This document shows, piece after piece, positions 7,381-15,271 of a stretch of 22,443 bases of DNA. The notes below the pieces were generated by a model. The model saw nothing but the letters and a program-made list of their open reading frames with translations, made no database searches and was not told the origin of the DNA. The position numbers and the translations under genes are program-made. Within the stretch, counting starts at the first letter, position 1. Each line of letters begins with the position of its first letter. Source of the DNA: Clostridium_AD sp047624165 (GTDB lineage Bacteria > Bacillota > Clostridia > Clostridiales > Clostridiaceae); assembly GCA_047624165.1 (NCBI GenBank), contig JBLHPD010000058.1, positions 1 through 22,443 on the forward strand, in the 5' to 3' direction.

Positions 7381-8397
7381 ATGAGAAAAATGAAGAAGTG
7401 TGGAAAGACCAAAAGAAATACAGGGAAAATTGTTTTGCTATTTTTAATATTTGAACTTGTTTTCACAGCAAGTACTGGCCCATTTATGGTCTATTATGGT
7501 CCTTTTAAAAAGGTAAAGACTACAGTAGTAGGTGCAGCAATGACTACGCTTACACTTCAATGGCTAGCAACATCATTTATGTCCGATGAGAAAATAAAAG
7601 AAATTATGAGTGAACAAACAGTAGATGTTATAGCTCAAAATAATTTAAAGGGTGAAAATCCTGGTGTAGTGGTAGAAAATAAAGATGATAATAGTATTGA
7701 AAGATATGATGTCTCAGTAGCGAATAAATTTGCAGGGTATTTACTAGTAGTTAATGATCCAACGAGGCTAAGAGTAGGTTTTAGCACTAAGCTCGGTATA
7801 GAAGGTGAGCGGACTAGTGAAATTGCAAAAAACAATAATGCAATTGCGGGTATTAATGGTGGCGCGTTTACGGATGATACTACAAAATGGGCAGGAACGG
7901 GTGCAAACCCATCAGGGATTATAATGGCCAATGGGAAAGTTGAACATAATGATATAACAAATGATAATGAAAAAACAGAAGTTATAGCATTAACTAAGTC
8001 TGGAAATTTACTAGTTGGCAAACATAGTTTTAACGAAATGAAAGAAAAAGGAGTAACTGATGCAGTATCTTTTGGGCCGGCACTTATAGTTAATGGACGG
8101 AAAACTATATCTAGTGGTGATGGTGGATGGGGAATTGCAGGTAGAACTGCCATTGCACAAAGGCAAGATGGAGCGATAATGTTATTGGTTATTGACGGTA
8201 GACAATTAGGCAGTATAGGGGCTAGTTTAAAAGATGTACAAGACGTATTATACGAAAATGGAGCTGTTAATGCTTCTAACTTAGATGGGGGTTCTTCTTC
8301 TACAATGTTTTATAATGATGAAGTTATAAATAGTCCTTCCGATAGCTTAGGGGAGAGATCTGTACCTTCAATTATATATGTAGAGAGTAGGAAATAG
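7381..8397 (+). CDS. Membrane-anchored phosphodiester glycosidase-family protein (NAGPA/DUF2233), copy 2
   Basis: A 338-residue paralogue of the protein at 5113-6135, with the same membrane segment and the same family motifs (GINGGAFTD, FGPALIVNGR, NLDGGSSSTM). It differs by a shortened loop (DDTTKW instead of DLAGETEW) and scattered substitutions mainly in the N-terminal half; the last 100 residues are nearly identical. The ATG at 7381 has AAAGGA about nine bases upstream. All catalytic-looking motifs are kept, so both copies are probably functional. Confidence 0.8.
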   Translation: MRKMKKCGKTKRNTGKIVLLFLIFELVFTASTGPFMVYYGPFKKVKTTVVGAAMTTLTLQWLATSFMSDEKIKEIMSEQTVDVIAQNNLKGENPGVVVENKDDNSIERYDVSVANKFAGYLLVVNDPTRLRVGFSTKLGIEGERTSEIAKNNNAIAGINGGAFTDDTTKWAGTGANPSGIIMANGKVEHNDITNDNEKTEVIALTKSGNLLVGKHSFNEMKEKGVTDAVSFGPALIVNGRKTISSGDGGWGIAGRTAIAQRQDGAIMLLVIDGRQLGSIGASLKDVQDVLYENGAVNASNLDGGSSSTMFYNDEVINSPSDSLGERSVPSIIYVESRK

Positions 8398-8443
8398 ATT
8401 AAAATCTAAGCATAGAATATTTTAAATTAAAGGAGAAAATATT

Positions 8444-9472
8444 ATGAAATGGATGAAAAGAATAAGTATATGGATAGTATTTTCGTTATCCATGCAATGT
8501 TTAGGTCTCTTTTATATAGATCATTACTTTCTAGCTACTGATTCAAAATCGGTTACGAAATTAATTGTTGAAGATAAAAGTGAGGTAATAAAAAACATTG
8601 ATATTACAGTGCCAGCAAATGCAGAAAATATATTAGCGTCATATGATGCTAAATATTTAACCTATTATGAAAATGAAAAATTAAAAATTATTAATTGTGA
8701 GGATGGAAAAAATAAAAATATAGAGGCAGAAGAAGGATGTAAAATTTCTTTTTCTGAATGGCTTCCAGATAGAAATAGAATGCTTCTAGTAGAGAAAAAA
8801 GCCGACGATGAATCCAGTAATTTAGTGTTATATTCTTATGATGTATCAAAAGGCATGAAAGTAAAAATTAAAGACTTAGACTGGGCGGGTGTACAAGCTG
8901 AAGTAGAGGATATTCAAACAGCGCCATTAACAGGAATTATTTACGTAAAGGTTTCGAGTAATGGAGGAGTAAGTAGTATTTATAGAATTGTAAGAATGAA
9001 AGATATGACAAAAATTAATACAATACCTAAGTTTGTAAGTAATATTGCATTATTGCTTCATGATGATAAACTAGTGTATGAGGGATTGGTTTATAATTCA
9101 ATATATATTACGAATCAGAGTGAATCTGTAAATATTGAAGGGGTAGACAAGCTTACATTGATTGGTGCTGATGGTGATGATAATGTGTATCTTGGAGAAT
9201 TAAAAGATGATTTGATAAGCAAGATTTACTATGGTAAAACAATAGAAAACACTAGTGAATGGAAATCAGTTGCATTAGAAATACCATGTGAAAAAAGTGA
9301 TTTATCCGTTTCGGAGGAGGGTAAAGTATATCAAAGTGATACACTAAGAGGTGTAGTAAAAGAAATTAATTCTGGAACTGAAACTAGCTATCAAGGGAAA
9401 TTATTGCAATTATATACTAAAGGAATAGTAGTCTTAGTAGATAATAAAATTTCTTTTCTTCCCTTTAAGTAG
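8444..9472 (+). CDS. Membrane-anchored propeller-like protein of unknown function, copy 2
   Basis: A 342-residue paralogue of the protein at 6182-7210, of identical length. The membrane segment and the stretches ISFSEWLPDRNRMLLVEKK and GVDKLTLIGADGDDNVYLGE are conserved, while the region around DLDWAGVQAEVEDI and the strand SDLSVSEEGKVY has diverged. It is 46 bases downstream of its glycosidase-family partner with GGAGAAAA as ribosome site, and is closed by the terminator at 9503-9527. Confidence 0.7.
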   Translation: MKWMKRISIWIVFSLSMQCLGLFYIDHYFLATDSKSVTKLIVEDKSEVIKNIDITVPANAENILASYDAKYLTYYENEKLKIINCEDGKNKNIEAEEGCKISFSEWLPDRNRMLLVEKKADDESSNLVLYSYDVSKGMKVKIKDLDWAGVQAEVEDIQTAPLTGIIYVKVSSNGGVSSIYRIVRMKDMTKINTIPKFVSNIALLLHDDKLVYEGLVYNSIYITNQSESVNIEGVDKLTLIGADGDDNVYLGELKDDLISKIYYGKTIENTSEWKSVALEIPCEKSDLSVSEEGKVYQSDTLRGVVKEINSGTETSYQGKLLQLYTKGIVVLVDNKISFLPFK

Positions 9473-9502
9473 TTAATAGCAATAAACAGTTAATAATTTT
9501 AA

Positions 9503-9527
9503 ATCATGCCTTTGGCATGGTTTTTTT
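9503..9527 (+). terminator. Terminator of duplicated module, copy 2
   Basis: ATCATGCC-ttt-GGCATGGT is an 8-bp stem with one G-U pair followed by seven T. It corresponds to 7250-7275. Confidence 0.8.
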
Positions 9528-9566
9528 AGAGTAGATTAGATTATATAGGAGGGGTGTATAAGGGGG

Positions 9567-9647
9567 GGGGGACAGGTAACAACTAAAAATATAAGTGGGG
9601 GACAGGTAACAACTAAAAATGTAAAAGTGGGGGACAGGTAACAACTA
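9567..9647 (+). repeat. Three direct copies of a GGGGACAGGTAACAACTA repeat
   Basis: The core GGGGGACAGGTAACAACTA occurs with its GACAGG at 9571, 9601 and 9633, so the period is 30 and then 32 bases. Spacers are AT-rich and alike (AAATATAAGT, AAATGTAAAAGT). The first copy sits at the end of a run of ten G. The array lies between the terminator of the duplicated module and the promoter of the nucleotidase gene. The same core recurs at 14336-14404 and 22071-22259. Confidence 0.9.
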
Positions 9648-9684
9648 ATTAACATTTATTAAATTTGCAACTTCGTTATAAACG

Positions 9685-9713
9685 TTTACAAAATGTTTTT
9701 TTAGCATTATACT
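9685..9713 (+). promoter_or_regulatory. Sigma-A-type promoter for the double nucleotidase gene
   Basis: TTTACA (9685-9690) and TATACT (9708-9713) are 17 bases apart. TATACT recurs at 9717 and 9727, giving three copies 9-10 bases apart just downstream of the -10, a possible regulator-binding array. No operator is assigned. Confidence 0.6.
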
Positions 9714-9812
9714 ATTTATACTGAGTTATACTTAAATTTACATATAATAAAAAATATACTTTTATATGAAAATTGTAGTATGGACCTAGTATTAATGAAT
9801 GGGGGGCTTTAT

Positions 9813-12800
9813 TTGTTTAACAAATTTAAAGGTAAAAAATTTACAGCATGGTTATTAACATTAATGATGGTTCTAACTTTTATTGGGCCAGTTAATGTTT
9901 TAGCAGCGCAGAGCAGTGAAATTAGCATACAAATACTAGCGACTAGTGATATGCACGGTAGATTTTTACCATATGACTATGCGGTTAACGCACCAGACAC
10001 ATCAGGAAGTATGGCTCAGCTACAGACAATTATTAAAGAGTTAAGAAAAGCAAATCCGAATACTATTTTGGTGGATAATGGTGACGCGATTCAAGATAAT
10101 TCATCATCATTATTTAATAATAATGCAATTCATCCAATGGTACTTGCAATGAATGAAATGGGATATGACACTTGGTCCCTTGGAAACCATGAATTTAACT
10201 ATGGAATACCAGTATTACAAAGTATTTCATCAAAATTCACCGGAACAGTTCTTTGTGGAAATGTTTTTGATAAAGACGGCAAATCCTTAGGTGAGCCTTA
10301 TAAGATCATAGAAAAAGATGGAGTTAAAATTGCTATTATTGGTATGGTAACTCCACATATAACAAAATGGGATGGGCCTAATTTAATAGGTTATACAGTA
10401 ACAAATCCAGTTGAAGAAACTAGAAAAGTTATTGATAAAATTAAAGAAAAAGTCGATGTTATGATAGTAACACTTCATGCAGGTGAAAATGCAGAGTATG
10501 GTAATGGCGATAGCGCTAGAGAGCTAGCTATTGCATGCCCTGAATTAACGGCTATTGTAGCTGGACATGCTCATGCAACTATAACTGAGGTTAAAGAAGG
10601 AAATGTTATTATTACCGAACCTAATAAAGGAGCATCACAACTTGCAAAAATTGATATTAATCTTACTAAAAATGCTGAGGGTAAGTATTCTATCCTAGAT
10701 GCTAAATCAGATATAGTATATGCAGCACCTAAAGGTGAAAAAGCAGTAGTAGCAGATGCAGGGCTTTCAGCTAAATTACAGCCTTATAGTAATATAGCAA
10801 TTAAAGACGCTAATGTTGTTATTGGAGAACTTAAAGGTGGAGATTTAGTTCCAGCAGATGCAACTCGCGGTATACCAGCTGCACAAGTTCAAGATACAGC
10901 AATGATAGACCTAATTAACAAAGTTCAAATATTTTATGGTAATGCTGATGTAGCTTCAGCAGCTGCATTTAAAAATGATGCAAATATTAAAGAAGGAAAA
11001 ATAATTAAAGCAGGTACTGCTGACATATATAAATACGATAATACTTTAACGACTCTTAAGGTAACTGGAGAGCAATTAAAGAAATATATGGAGTGGTCAG
11101 CTAGCTATTACAATACGTTTAAACCAGGAGATTTAACAGTTTCCTTTAATGAAAAAATAAGAGGATATAACTATGATATGTTCTCAGGAGTAAAATATGA
11201 TGTAGATATATCTAAAGAATCAGGTAAAAGAATTGTTAATTTAACAAGAACAGATGGATCAGAAATTAAAGATACAGATACTATTAAGTTAGCAGTTAAC
11301 AACTATAGAGCTAGTACAACATTACTTAACGAAGATTCAGGATTATTTAAGGGCGAAAATGTAGAAACAATATACGACTCTTATAAAGTAATGGGTGATG
11401 ACGGAAGAGTAAGAGATTTAATAAGAAAATATATTGTTGAAGAAAAAAACGGTGTTATAACTCCAGAATTGGACAATAACTGGGAAATAATCGGAAATGG
11501 TATGGATGCTACGAAAGCTGCATTTGCAGCTAAATTAATAAACAGTGGCAAATTAAACGTACCAACATCAGAAGATGGAAGAACTCCAAATGTTAAATCA
11601 GTTACTTATGACGATGCATTAGCAGCTAATGGAGTTAATATTCTTACATTTAATGATTTTCATGGGGCAGTAGAAGAATCAGGAAAGAACTCTGGTATAG
11701 CTAAATTTGCTGGAGAGATAAATAAAGTTAAAACTACTAATCCTAATACTATAGTAGTATCAGCAGGAGACAACTTCCAAGGAAGTGCAATCTCTAACTT
11801 AACTTATGGTGAACCAGTAAATGAAATGATGAAATCCGTTGGAGTAGTTGCTTCAGCTGTAGGAAATCACGAGTTTGATTGGGGTACTGATAAAATAGCT
11901 AAGTGGGCAGAAGAAGGCGGATATAAATTCCTAGCTTCAAATATCTACGATAAAAATACTGGCAAACCAGTAACTTGGGCTGAGCCATATATGATAGTTG
12001 AAAAGGGTGGAGTTAAAATAGGACTTGTTGGAATTGCAACACCAGAAACAGCATACAAGACTAGCCCAGTAAATGTTAAAGATTTAGAATTTAAAGATCC
12101 AATAGCTTCAGCAAAAGAATGGGCTAAAGTTGCAAAAGAAAATGGAGCAGATGTAGTTATTGCGTTAACTCATCTAGGCGCTTTCCAAGATAAAGATGGT
12201 AAAATTACAGGAGAAGCAACGCAGCTTTGCGGTGTTTTAAATATAGACGCAGTTATTTCAGCTCACACTCATAAAACAGTAAGTGGAAGTGTTAATGGAA
12301 TTCCTGTAGTTCAGGCATATTATTCAGGAAGAACACTCGGGAAGTTAACAATCAAAATTGATGAAAGTGGTAAATTAGCAGGCATAGTACCTTCAGTAGA
12401 TAACTTATATAACAGACCAACTACATTAGTAGAAGATTCTGCTGTAAAAGCAATTGCTGATAAGTACACTAAAGAATTACAGCCTATACTTAGTGAAGTG
12501 TTAGGTACAACAGATAAAGAATTACCTCATGACAAAACTGTTCCTGGAACATCACTCCTCGGACAATGGACAACTGATGTTATGAGAAAAGTGGCAGGTA
12601 CACAAATTGGTATAACCAATGGTGGTGGACTAAGAGTTCCATTAGCAGCTGGAAATATTACAATGGGTAACATGTACGAAGTTATGCCATTTGACAATAC
12701 CTTAGTTACAATGGAACTTAAAGGTTCTGACTTAAAGAAAGTAATTGAAAATGGAATAGGTAATGAAGAGATTGGATGGGTTCAAATAGGCGGAGTAAAA

Positions 12801-13358
12801 GTTTACTATGATGAAAAAGCTGACTTTGGTAAACGAATTTCGAATATGGTATTAGAAAATGGAACTCCAGTTGAAATGGACAAAACTTATACAGTAGTAA
12901 CTAATGACTTTATGTTCACAGGTGGAGATAAATTTGACTTTGCAGGTGCAATAAATGCAGTAGATACCATGATTCCAATAAGGGATGCATTAGTATCTGA
13001 ATTAAAAGCAGTTAAAGCTATATCTGTTAAAGACAAGAATAATCTTGTTTCCGGTGTTGCACCAGTGGTTATAGCACCAGTGGTAACACCACCGGTAGTT
13101 GCACCACCCGTGGTGGTGACGCCTGAAGCATTACCTATTAAAGAAAAATATGTTGTGATTACAGCTAAAAGTGGATTGAATTTCAGAGAAGCAGGTTCAG
13201 TGTCTTCAAAGAAACTTGGAGCATTTAAATATGGCACAGTGGTTCAAGTCACTTCTGAAACCGCTCAGTGGTATAAAATTAATTATAATGGAAAAGTAGG
13301 TTATATTTACAAATCTTACACGAAAATGAGCGTTGTTTATATTATGTCTGCAGCTTAA
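9813..13358 (+). CDS. Secreted double nucleotidase: CpdB-like plus UshA-like modules with C-terminal SH3 domain
   Basis: About 1181 residues. Start is taken as TTG at 9813, six bases after GGGGGG, giving MFNKFKGKKFTAWLLTLMM and a signal peptide ending near VLA-A; the ATG at 9780 lacks a site. Module 1 has metallophosphoesterase motifs SDMHG, DNGD, GNHEF, LHAG and GHAHA, then a 5'-nucleotidase C-terminal domain resembling 2',3'-cyclic-nucleotide phosphodiesterase/3'-nucleotidase (CpdB). Module 2 (from about codon 610) repeats them as NDFHG, AGDNFQG, GNHEFDWG, THLG and SAHTHK, then NGGGLR of 5'-nucleotidases (UshA). A Pro/Val linker (APVVIAPVVTPPVVAPPVV) leads to a bacterial SH3 domain (about the last 65 residues, SGLNFREAGSVSSKKLGAF) likely binding cell wall. 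The layout matches B. subtilis YfkN-type enzymes that scavenge nucleotides. No LPXTG sorting signal is present, so retention would rely on the SH3 domain. Confidence 0.9.
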   Translation: MFNKFKGKKFTAWLLTLMMVLTFIGPVNVLAAQSSEISIQILATSDMHGRFLPYDYAVNAPDTSGSMAQLQTIIKELRKANPNTILVDNGDAIQDNSSSLFNNNAIHPMVLAMNEMGYDTWSLGNHEFNYGIPVLQSISSKFTGTVLCGNVFDKDGKSLGEPYKIIEKDGVKIAIIGMVTPHITKWDGPNLIGYTVTNPVEETRKVIDKIKEKVDVMIVTLHAGENAEYGNGDSARELAIACPELTAIVAGHAHATITEVKEGNVIITEPNKGASQLAKIDINLTKNAEGKYSILDAKSDIVYAAPKGEKAVVADAGLSAKLQPYSNIAIKDANVVIGELKGGDLVPADATRGIPAAQVQDTAMIDLINKVQIFYGNADVASAAAFKNDANIKEGKIIKAGTADIYKYDNTLTTLKVTGEQLKKYMEWSASYYNTFKPGDLTVSFNEKIRGYNYDMFSGVKYDVDISKESGKRIVNLTRTDGSEIKDTDTIKLAVNNYRASTTLLNEDSGLFKGENVETIYDSYKVMGDDGRVRDLIRKYIVEEKNGVITPELDNNWEIIGNGMDATKAAFAAKLINSGKLNVPTSEDGRTPNVKSVTYDDALAANGVNILTFNDFHGAVEESGKNSGIAKFAGEINKVKTTNPNTIVVSAGDNFQGSAISNLTYGEPVNEMMKSVGVVASAVGNHEFDWGTDKIAKWAEEGGYKFLASNIYDKNTGKPVTWAEPYMIVEKGGVKIGLVGIATPETAYKTSPVNVKDLEFKDPIASAKEWAKVAKENGADVVIALTHLGAFQDKDGKITGEATQLCGVLNIDAVISAHTHKTVSGSVNGIPVVQAYYSGRTLGKLTIKIDESGKLAGIVPSVDNLYNRPTTLVEDSAVKAIADKYTKELQPILSEVLGTTDKELPHDKTVPGTSLLGQWTTDVMRKVAGTQIGITNGGGLRVPLAAGNITMGNMYEVMPFDNTLVTMELKGSDLKKVIENGIGNEEIGWVQIGGVKVYYDEKADFGKRISNMVLENGTPVEMDKTYTVVTNDFMFTGGDKFDFAGAINAVDTMIPIRDALVSELKAVKAISVKDKNNLVSGVAPVVIAPVVTPPVVAPPVVVTPEALPIKEKYVVITAKSGLNFREAGSVSSKKLGAFKYGTVVQVTSETAQWYKINYNGKVGYIYKSYTKMSVVYIMSAA

Positions 13359-13363
13359 AAAAT

Positions 13364-13411
13364 AAAATACCGTGTAGATAGTATAGTGATATACTGTCTA
13401 CGCGGTATTTT
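13364..13411 (+). terminator. Terminator after the nucleotidase gene
   Basis: AAAATACCGTGTAGATAGTAT (as two halves from 13364) pairs with ATACTGTCTACGCGGTATTTT, a stem of about 20 bp with few mismatches, starting six bases after the stop. Confidence 0.85.
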
Positions 13412-13510
13412 AATACTATCTTGAGAACTCCATATATTTAAAATTATCTTCCTAGGATTTGAGTAAAAAATATATTTAGGTGTTAGTACTGTTGTTTTAA
13501 TAATATTTAA

Positions 13511-13539
13511 TTCAAAATAACAATAAACTTTGTTATAAT
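13511..13539 (+). promoter_or_regulatory. Candidate promoter for the M50 protease gene
   Basis: TTCAAA (13511-13516) and a consensus TATAAT (13534-13539) are 17 bases apart, about 120 bases upstream of the start codon, leaving a structured leader. Confidence 0.5.
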
Positions 13540-13602
13540 AGATATATTAGACATCTGAAAAAAATAAAGCCGAAGATGATTAAACAAGGGATGTAACAAT
13601 TA

Positions 13603-13634
13603 GCAGTATGAAACATACGCAGTATGATACATAC
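13603..13634 (+). repeat. Two tandem 16-bp palindromic units in the leader of the M50 protease gene
   Basis: GCAGTATGAAACATAC (13603-13618) and GCAGTATGATACATAC (13619-13634) are abutting copies differing at one base, in the loop. Each contains the inverted repeat GTATG-N3-CATAC. GGGATGT (13588-13594) and ACATACCC (13629-13636) can enclose both. They sit downstream of the promoter and 12 bases before the AAGGAGG site, so they could be an operator or an RNA control element. Confidence 0.85.
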
Positions 13635-13661
13635 CCTGTAGGAATATAAGGAGGGATAAAT

Positions 13662-14315
13662 TTGGATACACAACAAATACTAAATAAGATTTTGATGATA
13701 CCAGCTATTTTAATAGCATTTACTTTTCATGAGTATGCACATGCTATTGTAGCAGATAGGTTAGGCGACAAAACTCCAAGATTTCAAGGAAGACTTACGT
13801 TGAATCCAATTTCTCATATAGATCCAATGGGATTTATTATGATTTTAATAATGAACTTTGGATGGGCAAAGCCCGTTCAGACAAATCCAAGTGCATACAA
13901 ACATTATTATAAGGATGATTTGAAAGTATCAATAGCGGGACCAATTGCTAATTTGATTCTAGGGTTTTTATTTGCAATTTTATATGTATTATTTTTTAAA
14001 TTTGCGCAAAATCAAAGTAGTGCCCTAAACGATATTATTATAAGTATTCTAAAAATTACAGGATACTTAAACTGTATATTGTTTTTTCTTAATTTAGTTC
14101 CAATACCAGGTTTTGATGGATTTCACATAGTTAGAGATTTGTTTCCAAAGTTTTTTTATAATTTATCAGATTCAATTACTAGGTATCAATTCATGATATT
14201 TATTCTACTATTATTGCCTATATTACCTAATGGACAATCAGTATTTTTTTATCTTGTGCAATTACCAGGATTATGGTTGTTTAATACTTTTGTAAACATT
14301 GCAGTGATAATTTAG
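13662..14315 (+). CDS. Site-2-type membrane zinc metalloprotease (peptidase M50, YwhC-like)
   Basis: A 217-residue multi-pass membrane protein. HEYAH at 23-27 is the HExxH zinc motif inside the first membrane helix, and NLVPIPGFDG at 144-153 supplies the third ligand (Asp152) in the usual N-x-x-P-x-P-x-x-D-G form. GWAKPVQTNP and SIAGPIANLILG are other family signatures. Length is normal for the short YwhC-like group, which cut substrates within the membrane; no substrate is known for this group. The start is TTG at 13662 with AAGGAGG in front. No PDZ domain is present. A run of direct repeats, not a clear terminator, separates it from trmB. Confidence 0.88.
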   Translation: MDTQQILNKILMIPAILIAFTFHEYAHAIVADRLGDKTPRFQGRLTLNPISHIDPMGFIMILIMNFGWAKPVQTNPSAYKHYYKDDLKVSIAGPIANLILGFLFAILYVLFFKFAQNQSSALNDIIISILKITGYLNCILFFLNLVPIPGFDGFHIVRDLFPKFFYNLSDSITRYQFMIFILLLLPILPNGQSVFFYLVQLPGLWLFNTFVNIAVII

Positions 14316-14335
14316 AGGAAAATGGAAAGAGTGAT

Positions 14336-14404
14336 TAAAGTGAGGGACGGTTAACAACTAGTCGATCTTTAATTTAAAATTAAAGTGAGGGACAGATGTT
14401 AACT
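14336..14404 (+). repeat. Two diverged copies of the GGGGACAGGTAACAACTAA-type repeat
   Basis: TAAAGTGAGGGAC occurs at 14336 and at 14381, followed by GGTTAACAACTAG and by AGATGTTAACTGT respectively, related to the core at 9567-9647. Between them CTTTAATTT and AAATTAAAG form a perfect 9-bp inverted repeat around one base. The repeats lie between the M50 protease gene and trmB. Confidence 0.75.
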
Positions 14405-14481
14405 GTGATATAATTATAAAGTGAATCTAAGAAAAATTATGTAGTAGTTTTTTAATATTATAAATATAAGGGGAGAAACAT

Positions 14482-15147
14482 ATGCGCCTAAGAAAAAAAT
14501 ATTGGGCTAGACCAGAGCTAGAGTCTAGTAATATTGTAATAACAGACCAATATGCTCATAAAGGAAAATGGAATGAAATATTTGAAAATAATAATGAAAT
14601 ACATCTAGAACTAGGCTGTGGTAAAGGCGGATTTATAGCAGAGAAGTCTAAGGAAAACCACAACATTAATTTTGTAGGCATAGATTCAAAAGATGAAGTG
14701 TTAGTGTTTGCTCTTAGAAAAGTAATAGATGTAAGAGAAGTTGAAGATGGAAAAGGTTTGAATGTAAGACTTATGCCTTTAAATATCACGCTTATTGATG
14801 ATGTGTTTGCAAAAGACGAGATAAGTAAAATCTATATAAATTTTTGTAATCCTTGGCCAAAGGATAGGCATAACAAAAGAAGATTAACTCACACTAGGTT
14901 CTTAAATAACTACAAGAAATTCTTAAAGCTTGGATCTGAGGTTTGGTTCAAAACTGATGATAAAGAATTATTTGAACACTCAGTAGAGTATTTCAAAGAA
15001 TGCGGTTTTGAAATATTATTTTCAACATATGATCTACATAAGAGTGATCTTAAAGACAATGTAGTTACAGAATACGAGGCTAAATTCGCAGAAATCGGCA
15101 AAAAAGCTATGTTTTTAAAAGCTAAACTAAACGTAGACAGCAAATAA
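14482..15147 (+). CDS. trmB: tRNA (guanine-N7-)-methyltransferase
   Basis: A 221-residue class I methyltransferase that makes m7G at position 46 of tRNAs in the cytoplasm using S-adenosylmethionine. LELGCGKGGF at 42-51 is the SAM-binding loop, with the family glutamate just before; NFVGIDSK at 63-70 is the second SAM strand; NFCNPWPKDRHNKRRLT at about 122-138 is the TrmB signature, normally SDPWPKKRHxKRRLT, here with Asn-Pro-Trp instead of Asp-Pro-Trp. WFKTDD and a C-terminal TEYEAKF, the usual TEYE motif, complete the match. Length is normal. GGGGAGA sits about seven bases before the ATG. A strong terminator follows. Confidence 0.92.
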   Translation: MRLRKKYWARPELESSNIVITDQYAHKGKWNEIFENNNEIHLELGCGKGGFIAEKSKENHNINFVGIDSKDEVLVFALRKVIDVREVEDGKGLNVRLMPLNITLIDDVFAKDEISKIYINFCNPWPKDRHNKRRLTHTRFLNNYKKFLKLGSEVWFKTDDKELFEHSVEYFKECGFEILFSTYDLHKSDLKDNVVTEYEAKFAEIGKKAMFLKAKLNVDSK

Positions 15148-15153
15148 ATCAAT

Positions 15154-15192
15154 AAAAGGGAGCAAATGTATTTTATACATCTGCTCCCTTTT
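15154..15192. terminator. Bidirectional terminator after trmB
   Basis: AAAAGGGAGCA (15154-15164) and TGCTCCCTTTT (15182-15192) pair perfectly, with an inner ATGTA/TACAT stem, and the A and T tails allow use in both directions. Confidence 0.85.
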
Positions 15193-15205
15193 ATTAATCA
15201 TATTC

Positions 15206-15263
15206 AAAGAAATAACCAATCGGTGTGCTAGTTTATGGTGCATCTTGAATGGTTATTTTCTTT
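15206..15263 (-). terminator. Long inverted repeat just past the chemoreceptor stop
   Basis: AAAGAAATAACCA (15206-15218) pairs with TGGTTATTTTCTTT (15250-15263) with one bulge, enclosing about 30 bases. It lies directly 3' of the minus-strand chemoreceptor gene and could stabilise or end its transcript; it lacks a clean T-run. Confidence 0.45.
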
Positions 15264-15271
15264 GCCTTATA

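Larger units (their letters stand above)
7291..9527 (+). repeat. Tandem duplication, copy 2
   Basis: Second copy of the module at 5023-7275, in the same orientation, with only about 15 bases between the end of copy 1 and the start of copy 2. The terminator hairpin has compensatory changes relative to copy 1, indicating selection on both terminators since the duplication. Confidence 0.9.

Noticed and set aside
9567..9647. Regular repeats with similar-sized spacers, considered as a CRISPR array.
   Set aside because: Spacers are only 10-13 bases, AT-rich and similar to each other, there are three units and no cas genes; the same core is dispersed at other intergenic sites.
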